The notes below the pieces were generated by a model that was given only the letters and a program-made list of their open reading frames with translations, was not told the origin of the DNA and ran no database searches. Shown here in pieces: positions 5,871-10,690 of a stretch of DNA of 10,690 nt (position 1 is its first letter; the number at the start of each line of letters is the position of its first letter). The DNA is from JAWLFY01 sp041685355. Lineage in GTDB: Bacteria; Planctomycetota; Planctomycetia; Pirellulales; Pirellulaceae. Both the position numbers and the translations under genes were made by a program. The stretch spans positions 1-10,690 of the forward strand of contig JAWLFY010000164.1 of assembly GCA_041685355.1 (NCBI GenBank), written 5' to 3'.

Positions 5871-7223
5871 TCATTCGCTCGCGACGCCGTCACCCGGGTC
5901 ACCGGCCTTCGGCGGACGGTTGGAAAACGGATACAGGATCGCCCCTAGCCCGATCGTCAACACGGCCGCGGCACCGCGGAGCGGCTCTTCCCAAGCCGCC
6001 ACCGCCGCGATCACGAACGTGGCGACCACGAATACGCCCGCCGCGACCCGGTGCCCCACATGGCCGACGTCGGATCCGGGCCGAAACAACATCGACACCG
6101 TGAGCGCCGAACAGAGAGACAGCGTCATCCCGAGATAGAACAAGAGCGTCAACAATTCCGTGACACACACCACCCCGATCGACGCGACGGCTTGGAACCA
6201 GATCGCGACGACCGGAGGACGCGAACGGTGACGGAACCACCGGGGAAGATAACCGTCGTCGGCCATCTTCGCGTACACCCGCGGGCCGGTCATCACCATC
6301 GCGGACACCGAGGTGAACAGCGACAACAGAATCACGACCGCCACCACGTTGGCAAAGGAGGGCCCGCCCAAAGACTCCGCCGCGATCCTCGCAACTTGCT
6401 CCTCGCCGGCGATCAACGATCGCGGCGGAGCGAGAACGAAGATCGCGTTCATGGCCACGTAGAGGATCGTGACCGAAACGGTCGCGATCACCATCGAACG
6501 GGGAACGTTCCGGGCCGCGTCTCGCATCTCGCCGGCGATGTAAATCGAGGCGTTGAACCCGGCGTAACTGAACGAGATGTAAAGCAACGACGTCAAGAAC
6601 GCGGTGGCGGGGACCCCGTCGACGTCGGCGAGCGGTTCCCACCCCTCCCAACGACCCTCGGACGCGAATAGCGCCACCCCCAGGAACGCCGCGATCACGA
6701 TGAACTTGATCCCGACGACCAAGTCCTGAAACCGTGCCGACGGTCGGACACTCAGCGTGTGTAACCCGGCCGCCACGAGGATCAACGCGATCGCGAATCC
6801 GCCCTCGGAAACCCGCGCGTGAAACGGGGGCAACATCGGCCGCAGATACGCCTCCGCCGCGACCGCGGCCGCCGCGATCGGGGCGGTGAACCCCGCCAAC
6901 AACGAGACCCAACCGGCCATCAACCCGGCCGCCGGGTGGAGCGTCCGGCCGAGGTACAGGTACTCTCCCCCCGACGCCGTGAACCGCGTCGCCAACGCGC
7001 CGTAAGCGATCGCCCCGCAGATCGCGACGATCCCCGCGACGCACCACGCCGTGATCACCCACCATGGCGAACGCAGACTCGCGATCGCGTACCCGCTGGT
7101 CGTGAAGACCCCAGCCCCGATCATGCTCGCGGTCACGATCGCGCTACCGGTGGCGAGTCCGAGCGACCGCCCGGTATCGCGATCCCCCGCGTCCCGACCC
7201 CCCGCGTCCCGACCCGCCATCAT
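5871..7223 (-). CDS. APC-superfamily amino acid/polyamine permease
   Basis: A 450-residue integral membrane protein with about 12 hydrophobic segments, the usual size and topology for APC transporters. The first membrane helix holds the hallmark MIGAGVFTTSG (34-44), which forms the unwound substrate-binding loop. A second hallmark region, SFSYAGFNASIYIAGEMRD, fits the helix 6 area of this fold. These carriers use proton or sodium gradients, or exchange, to move amino acids or amines; the substrate is not readable. I chose the ATG at 7223 because GGAAGA precedes it. The frame also reaches a TTG at 7262 whose TTGA overlaps the stop of the DUF1080 gene, adding 13 hydrophilic residues. Residues 5-19 are three copies of a five-residue RDAGG-like unit. 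It lies between the DUF1080 and aldehyde dehydrogenase genes and probably supplies the dehydrogenase pathway with substrate. Confidence 0.9.
   Translation of the reverse strand: MMAGRDAGGRDAGDRDTGRSLGLATGSAIVTASMIGAGVFTTSGYAIASLRSPWWVITAWCVAGIVAICGAIAYGALATRFTASGGEYLYLGRTLHPAAGLMAGWVSLLAGFTAPIAAAAVAAEAYLRPMLPPFHARVSEGGFAIALILVAAGLHTLSVRPSARFQDLVVGIKFIVIAAFLGVALFASEGRWEGWEPLADVDGVPATAFLTSLLYISFSYAGFNASIYIAGEMRDAARNVPRSMVIATVSVTILYVAMNAIFVLAPPRSLIAGEEQVARIAAESLGGPSFANVVAVVILLSLFTSVSAMVMTGPRVYAKMADDGYLPRWFRHRSRPPVVAIWFQAVASIGVVCVTELLTLLFYLGMTLSLCSALTVSMLFRPGSDVGHVGHRVAAGVFVVATFVIAAVAAWEEPLRGAAAVLTIGLGAILYPFSNRPPKAGDPGDGVASE
7185..7214. repeat. Two-copy 15-bp tandem repeat in the permease N-terminus
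   Basis: The unit ccccgcgtcccgacc occurs twice without a change, at 7185-7199 and 7200-7214. A third, diverged copy follows on the coding strand. It encodes the five-residue RDAGG/RDAGD repeats before the first membrane helix of the permease. The unit length keeps the frame. Confidence 0.85.
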
Positions 7224-7258
7224 CGGATCTTCCGCGTCCTGATCCGCCGTCACGGGGC

Positions 7259-7972
7259 TCAACGTTCGCGGATCCGGATGTTCCGGTATGCCACCTCGTC
7301 GCCGTGATCCTGCAAGCAGAGATGTCCCTTCGTCGCCTTTCCGAAAGCGTCAAACTTGGCGAACTTACTCTCCGCAACACGCGCGTCCCAGTCGTCGCTT
7401 CCCTTCACGTATTCGACGTACTTGGTCCCGTTCATGTAATGGGCACACCGCTCGGGCGTGATCACGACCCGCAACTGATTCCATTCGCCCGCCGGATTCG
7501 TCGTGTCGACGTCAGCGGCGTACAACTGGTACAGCCAACCGCACCGCTGTGGGTCGGCTCCCCGCTTGTTGTCCAAGATTTGGATCTCCGGGCCGGAGTG
7601 CCAAGGTCGCGGGTTGTCCTCGGTCACGTGATACATGATCCCGCTGTTGCCGCCGGGGGCGATCCGAAACTCGAGTTCCAGTTCGAACGAGCCGAACTGT
7701 TTCTTGGTGATGATGTCACCCGCCCCGTTCTCGGCCCGGACCAACGCCCCGTCGATTACCTTCCATCCGTCACTCAGCGAATCCTTCTGGTAGTTGCGAA
7801 ACTCGTCGGTCGACTTCCCGTCGAATAACACTCGCCACTGGGATTCCGCGGTCGCGGAAAGCGTCGACACGATCGACAACGCGGCGAAGAGGGCGGGCCG
7901 CACAAAGGTGGGCCGCACAAAGGCGGGCCGCACGAAGGAACGGAGCGATCGGGGAAAACCGGTCGATGACAT
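7259..7972 (-). CDS. Secreted DUF1080 (3-keto-disaccharide hydrolase-like) protein
   Basis: The 237-residue product starts at an ATG (7972) preceded by GAGGA at good spacing. Residues 1-42 form a signal peptide: basic start, hydrophobic core (LFAALSIVSTL) and cleavage site near ATA-ES. The mature part is a single DUF1080 domain (Pfam PF06439, concanavalin-like fold): WRVLFDGKS (46-53), GWKVIDGALV (69-78), FGSFELELEFRIAPGGNSGI (93-112), SGPEIQILDN (126-135), GEWNQLRVV (162-170) and NIRIRER at the end. Planctomycetes carry many paralogs; some related proteins cleave 3-keto-glycosides, but most are untested. Location should be periplasmic or surface. It is unusual that residues 13-27 of the signal peptide are three copies of FVRP(A/T). 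The stop lies 35 bases before the permease ATG, or overlaps its possible TTG start, so the two are probably co-transcribed. Confidence 0.93.
   Translation of the reverse strand: MSSTGFPRSLRSFVRPAFVRPTFVRPALFAALSIVSTLSATAESQWRVLFDGKSTDEFRNYQKDSLSDGWKVIDGALVRAENGAGDIITKKQFGSFELELEFRIAPGGNSGIMYHVTEDNPRPWHSGPEIQILDNKRGADPQRCGWLYQLYAADVDTTNPAGEWNQLRVVITPERCAHYMNGTKYVEYVKGSDDWDARVAESKFAKFDAFGKATKGHLCLQDHGDEVAYRNIRIRER
7895..7939. repeat. Three-copy 15-bp tandem repeat inside a signal peptide
   Basis: A 15-base unit (gggccgcacaaaggc and close variants) is repeated head to tail at 7895-7909, 7910-7924 and 7925-7939. On the coding (-) strand it gives FVRPA, FVRPT and FVRPA in the basic region of the DUF1080 signal peptide. 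The copies differ by one to three bases, so the expansion is recent. Confidence 0.9.
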
Positions 7973-8117
7973 CAGATCAATCCTCGGGGCAATGGAGTCG
8001 GCAAAGGGGACGGCACAAAATTTTGACCGATTGTACTCCGGCGTCCGACTTCGGTCGCTTCCCCACGCGGCGGGATCGTCCCGATCCCTCTCGGCCCTCA
8101 CGCCCCCTTGCGGCTGA

Positions 8118-8429
8118 TCACCCAAAGTCGCCGTCGGAGGCGTCCCCCTCGATCCCGCGATCCTTCAGACGCGGAGACTCCTCCGACCCCCTGTCCGATT
8201 CGTCGAGCAACGCTTGCGCCCATGCCTGGGCAGCAGCACTCAAGCACGGTTCACCGAGTAGGCACGCCAAGACGTCTTTCTGGAGCGTCGTCGCGAGTTT
8301 CGGCGCGAACCTCGACTTCAGCTCATCACGCGCTGCGAGACGCTCCGCTTCGGGAATCCGGGCGACCTGCGACAACAGTTCTAACGGCGAAGGCGGCATG
8401 AGCGGTGACAACTCCTGGGTCAGGGTCAC
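8118..8429 (-). CDS. Small hypothetical protein, soluble and helical
   Basis: I do not recognise this 103-residue protein. It begins at a GTG (8429); an ATG at 8399 would drop ten residues and neither has a well-placed Shine-Dalgarno. The frame is open to 8531 without another usual start codon. Residues 11-75 look like two or three amphipathic helices (LELLSQVARIPEAERLAARD, KLATTLQKDVLACLLGE, AAAQAWAQALLDE), with two cysteines, and the tail is acidic. There is no signal peptide or membrane segment. The balanced, Leu/Ala-rich composition contrasts with the Arg/Ser/Pro composition of noncoding frames nearby, which is why I accept it. It is the first gene of the minus-strand cluster, 145 bases before the DUF1080 start, a gap that could hold a separate promoter. 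Confidence 0.6.
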   Translation of the reverse strand: MTLTQELSPLMPPSPLELLSQVARIPEAERLAARDELKSRFAPKLATTLQKDVLACLLGEPCLSAAAQAWAQALLDESDRGSEESPRLKDRGIEGDASDGDFG

Positions 8430-9142
8430 GACGTGCTGGAGCCACCGAACCCCGTCGTCGGCCGGCCGAGACGGCGATTCAAAACGCTCGCCGCCACCGA
8501 CCCCACGCCGCTGCCGGTCGAGTGGTTCGTTTTAGCACACTCGTGCGAACGCCCCCACGCCCCCCGCGTACCCAAGGCGAACCGACGATCGCTCCTGGAA
8601 ATGTCGAATCGTTCTCCGCCACGAGCGGAACCGGCCATGAAACGGCGAAAACGACGGTCACCCGCCATCGTGGCCGCCGAATGTCAAAAAAACCGAGGAA
8701 ATTTATCCGCAGCTTGAGGTCCCGCCGTTCCCGAGTTCGCAATTTCCGTTCCGAGATCCGATCCGCATCCGACGTGCCAATGCGTCACAGCCCGTCCGGC
8801 GCAAGGGCAAAGGTGACGGATCTTGGCACTGATGACCCGCAACGGCGCCGATCCCCCCAGAGACGGCTCTGCAGAGGGGTCGATTCGCCTCGACATGCGA
8901 GGCATGCCTCTCGCCGACTCGCCCGCAGCGGAAGGGTCGGGGCGGCGCAGCCAATCTGATTACGGTTTCGTCTGAATCGATCGCGCGGCCGCACATTTCC
9001 ACCGACCCGCACCGCTTGCCCCCTTTGCCGGGTCCGCATTCAATGTTCGCGCGGTGAGCCCGATCTGTCCGACGGATGCGGTTTCACCCGGGACGCCGCC
9101 GGCGTCCAGCGTCACTACTCAGCTTTTTTCAGGAGCTCACGG
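8430..9142. other. Long spacer with no convincing gene
   Basis: About 710 bases lie between the start of the small hypothetical gene (-) and the start of the CAP-like gene (+). Several frames are open on both strands but their products are Arg/Ser/Thr-rich, lack motifs and lack ribosome-binding sites. It contains an AT-rich patch at 8682-8711 with seven As, a 12-bp perfect palindrome at 8899-8910, and a small hairpin (CAGAG/CTCTG, loop ACGG) within about 8850-8880. Promoters for the divergent neighbours must lie here, but none is clear enough to mark. Confidence 0.55.
8899..8910. repeat. 12-bp perfect palindrome
   Basis: GAGGCATGCCTC reads the same on both strands. With flanking bases it extends as an interrupted inverted repeat (GCGA...TCGC, two-base bulge). 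It stands in an otherwise featureless spacer, so it could be a binding site; nothing else supports that. Confidence 0.35.
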
Positions 9143-9901
9143 ATGCGTTTTTGCACGATTTCACTCGTCCTGTCGTCGGTTTTCGGTTCGGCGTCGGTCC
9201 ATGCCGCGAACGATTGGTCGGGGTTCGACCTCAAGCCTGGGGAACGGATCGTCGCGATCGACGGGGTCCCGGTGAACGGGGCCGCGGGAAATTCGGTGGA
9301 GGGGGCGGTCCGCCAAGTCGAGGCCTCGAAGCAGTCCGCCCAGCCGGCGAAGAAGCAGTCCGCCCAGCCGGCGAAGAAGCGGTCCGCCCAACCGGCGAAA
9401 ACGACCACGACGGATGCGTCGGCTAACTCGAGCGAAACCTCAAAGCAAGCGGCCGAGTCGTCCAAGAAGGCGACCGCCAAGAAAGCGGAATCAAAGAAAG
9501 CGGCCTCGAAGAGCGAGTCTTCCGAGCGGTCATCGGGAGGCCCAACCGAGGTCGTCGCGACCAACATCGACGGGACGCTCGTCCGCTCCGGCATGCCTTT
9601 CAGTCATACGCCGGGAGACACCGCGCTGGACAAGGCGAATCACGAGCGTCGCAAGAACGGCGTCGGGAACCTGAAGCCGGACCCCCAGTTGCAAGCGTTG
9701 GCCCTAAAGAAAGCCCGCATCGCCGCCTCCCGTCGTTACAAGAATCACATCGGCGGTTCACTCGGTGGGGCTCGTGCCGAAGGGGTCGGACACACGCAAG
9801 GCCGCTTCCTCAGTTGCTGTCTCGACATGCACGCGACCTACGGCGGTGCGGCGATGGTCCAGGGTGCCGACGGGTGGTATTGTTGCCTTCTCGTCCGCTA
9901 A
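9143..9901 (+). CDS. Secreted CAP-like protein with Lys/Ala/Ser linker
   Basis: The 252-residue product has a well-placed AGGAG (9131-9135) seven bases before the ATG. Residues 1-21 are a signal peptide ending VHA. Next is a short GERIVAIDGVPVNG piece (33-46), which resembles the core of a PDZ domain but is far too short to be one. Residues 60-132 form a Lys/Ala/Ser/Gln linker that includes three copies of K(Q/R)SAQPAK. The C-terminal ~95 residues look like a compact CAP (SCP/PR-1, Pfam PF00188) domain: LDKANHERRKNGVGNLKPDPQLQALA-type helix start (162-187), His202 in NHIGG, Glu213, His217 and His230, with Cys pairs at 225-226 and 247-248. In CAP proteins clustered His and Glu residues line a cavity that can bind metal or lipid; enzyme activity is not established. 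The short domain is unusual. Expected location is periplasm or cell surface. Confidence 0.85.
   Translation: MRFCTISLVLSSVFGSASVHAANDWSGFDLKPGERIVAIDGVPVNGAAGNSVEGAVRQVEASKQSAQPAKKQSAQPAKKRSAQPAKTTTTDASANSSETSKQAAESSKKATAKKAESKKAASKSESSERSSGGPTEVVATNIDGTLVRSGMPFSHTPGDTALDKANHERRKNGVGNLKPDPQLQALALKKARIAASRRYKNHIGGSLGGARAEGVGHTQGRFLSCCLDMHATYGGAAMVQGADGWYCCLLVR
9329..9400 (+). repeat. Three-copy 24-bp tandem repeat in the CAP-protein linker
   Basis: Three in-frame 24-base units at 9329-9352, 9353-9376 and 9377-9400 encode KQSAQPAK, KQSAQPAK and KRSAQPAK. The first two are almost identical in DNA and the third has only a few changes, so the expansion is recent. It lengthens a flexible basic linker between signal peptide and CAP-like domain. 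Confidence 0.9.
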
Positions 9902-9910
9902 CGCCCCGGC

Positions 9911-9964
9911 CCTCCCGTTGATCCCCGCGACCTCCCGATGATCCCCGCGACCTCCCGATGATCC
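9911..9964 (+). repeat. 20-bp tandem repeat forming chained micro-ORFs before the YhcH gene
   Basis: The unit cctcccgatgatccccgcga occurs at 9911-9930 (one change, gttg for gatg), at 9931-9950 (perfect) and in part at 9951-9964. The start codon of the YhcH-like gene lies in the third copy. Each full copy encodes a seven-codon ORF: TTG 9918 to TGA 9941 and ATG 9938 to TGA 9961, both reading (M/L)IPATSR. Each stop overlaps the next start as ATGA, and the last overlaps the gene's own ATG at 9958. No Shine-Dalgarno is present before that ATG. Translational coupling is inference; the arrangement is directly visible. Confidence 0.85.
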
Positions 9965-10425
9965 TCAGTCGTCTCACGACATTCGACCGCTACGCCGCGT
10001 GCCACCCTCGCTTCGCGGCGGCGACCGATTTCTTGCGGCGACCCGATTTGGAACGATTGCCGGACGGTCGGCACGAGATCGACGGGGACCGACTTTTCGC
10101 GATCGTGTCACGGGACCTCGGCCGCGGGCGTCAAGACGCGACACTCGAATCGCACCGCCGGTATGTCGACATTCAATACGTCGTCAGCGGGTTCGATCTG
10201 ATCGGGTGGTCGGATTTGTCGGAATGCCGGCGGCCGAAGCCGGATTTCGACGAAGGACGTGACCTCGGTTTCTACGACGACCGGCCTGGCACTTGGCTAC
10301 GGGTGCCGGCCGGGACCCTCGCGGTGTTCTACCCCGAAGACGCCCACGCCCCGCTCGGCACCTCCGTCGCCGTCCACAAGGTCGTCGTCAAGGTCGCGAT
10401 CGACGCCACGGACGCGGACGTCTGA
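9958..10425 (+). CDS. YhcH/YjgK/YiaL family protein (TabA-like)
   Basis: The 155-residue product covers the whole family (about 150 residues, cupin-like fold, DUF386). Conserved elements are ESHRRYVDIQYVVSG (64-78, with the ExHR and DI signature), IGW, GFYDD near 104-108, PAGTLAVFYPEDAHAP (117-132, with FxPxDxHxP) and the closing HKVVVKV. Characterised relatives include E. coli TabA, linked to toxin-antitoxin control of biofilm, and YhcH/YiaL in sialic acid and sugar gene clusters, thought to help handle an unstable sugar intermediate. Which applies here is unknown, since no sugar operon is visible. It is a cytosolic protein with no signal peptide. It begins 56 bases after the CAP-like gene on the same strand, but the repeated leader between them and the unrelated roles argue against a simple operon. 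The ATG at 9958 is the natural start although it lacks a Shine-Dalgarno. Confidence 0.93.
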   Translation: MILSRLTTFDRYAACHPRFAAATDFLRRPDLERLPDGRHEIDGDRLFAIVSRDLGRGRQDATLESHRRYVDIQYVVSGFDLIGWSDLSECRRPKPDFDEGRDLGFYDDRPGTWLRVPAGTLAVFYPEDAHAPLGTSVAVHKVVVKVAIDATDADV

Positions 10426-10690
10426 GAGAAACGTTTCGCGTTCATCCGCCCATTGAATCTTCTTGCGTCCGCCCATGCGTATGGCCGTGACAAGCTCGTC
10501 GTCATCGAGAACGGCATGGAGGACGGACGCGAGATTCATGCCGCCATTTTCCCACCGGACAGGGAACCGGCTCGCTCCGCGCGCCCAAGAATTCGGGCTC
10601 TTCCGCGATTTTAGTGGCTTGCGGGCTGGCGTCGGCGAGGTTTTTTCAGGCATCGCTGCGATGTCCGAATGTTGAATGAAGTATGCTGAT
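10426..10690. other. Terminal spacer, no firm gene
   Basis: No open frame here has a recognisable family. A minus-strand frame from an ATG at 10539 reads MNLASVLHAVLDDDELVTAI and onward in a fairly protein-like way for about 40 residues before running antisense into the YhcH gene. Third-position GC there is lower than in the genes of this window. It may be chance or the worn start of an old gene. No terminator is clear after the YhcH stop. Confidence 0.45.

Noticed and set aside
5899..7065. Minus-strand 388-codon frame inside the permease gene
   Set aside because: It is out of frame with the permease and reads as Arg/Gly/Asp/Val repeats without membrane segments; the permease frame is clearly the real one.
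8030..8058. Promoter for the DUF1080 gene with -10 TACAAT on the minus strand (8035-8030)
   Set aside because: The -10-like hexamer is good but no acceptable -35 element lies 16-18 bases upstream, so it is not marked.
7973..8125. Extension of the DUF1080 protein by 51 residues
   Set aside because: The ATG at 7972 has a GAGGA Shine-Dalgarno and directly begins a signal peptide; an extension would bury it.
8659..8687. Promoter with TTGACA on the minus strand (8687-8682) for the small hypothetical gene
   Set aside because: The -35 hexamer is perfect, but the sequence at -10 distance is GC-rich (CGGGTG), and the T-run beside it makes a chance match likely.
8405..8959. 184-codon plus-strand frame in the long spacer
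   Set aside because: Arg/Thr/Ser-rich with no motif or hydrophobic core, overlaps the start of the small minus-strand gene, and has no Shine-Dalgarno.
9911..9964. CRISPR array or attachment site at the 20-bp repeats
   Set aside because: The copies are directly adjacent with no spacers, and there is no cas, integrase or transposase gene in the window.

Overview
The window is high-GC bacterial chromosome that most resembles a planctomycete (Planctomycetota). The evidence is a Cys-rich exported protein of a type I know only from planctomycetes (probably DUF6666), a secreted DUF1080 (3-keto-disaccharide hydrolase-like) protein with the usual motifs, a small secreted CAP-like protein, weak Shine-Dalgarno use and non-ATG starts, and long gene-poor spacers. 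No phage, insertion sequence, CRISPR array, rRNA or tRNA is visible. I cannot place the genus.

Layout from left to right: (1) the 3' part of an exported Cys-rich/beta-strand-rich protein on +; (2) a short spacer with a three-copy 20-bp tandem repeat, then a convergent HDOD-domain signalling gene on -; (3) about 460 bases without a gene, then a doubtful two-membrane-segment hypothetical gene on + with its ribosome-binding site inside a small hairpin; (4) a very strong hairpin-plus-T terminator lying directly before a SpoU/TrmH-family RNA 2'-O-methyltransferase on +; (5) a minus-strand cluster, in transcription order a small hypothetical protein, the DUF1080 protein, an APC-family amino-acid/polyamine-type permease and an NAD(P)-dependent aldehyde dehydrogenase; (6) about 700 bases with no convincing gene; (7) a secreted CAP-like protein with a Lys/Ala/Ser linker on +, followed after a tandem-repeat leader by a YhcH/YjgK/YiaL (TabA-like) gene; (8) a terminal 265 bases without a firm gene.

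The minus cluster is the only clear functional unit. The DUF1080 stop and the permease open frame overlap or nearly abut, and the permease and dehydrogenase are 11 bases apart, so these three are probably co-transcribed. A reasonable inference is uptake of a small organic nitrogen or amine compound followed by oxidation of an aldehyde. The link to the extracellular carbohydrate-type DUF1080 protein is not explained. The other genes look like independent housekeeping or envelope functions.

The most unusual signal is not a gene family but a recurring pattern of short, mostly three-copy tandem duplications: 15 bp inside a signal peptide, 15 bp in the permease N-terminus, 24 bp in the CAP-protein linker, and 20 bp in two intergenic sites. 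The 20-bp repeat before the YhcH gene forms a chain of micro-ORFs coupled by four-base stop/start overlaps that ends exactly on the gene's start codon. I did not find a convincing new defence or mobile system here.
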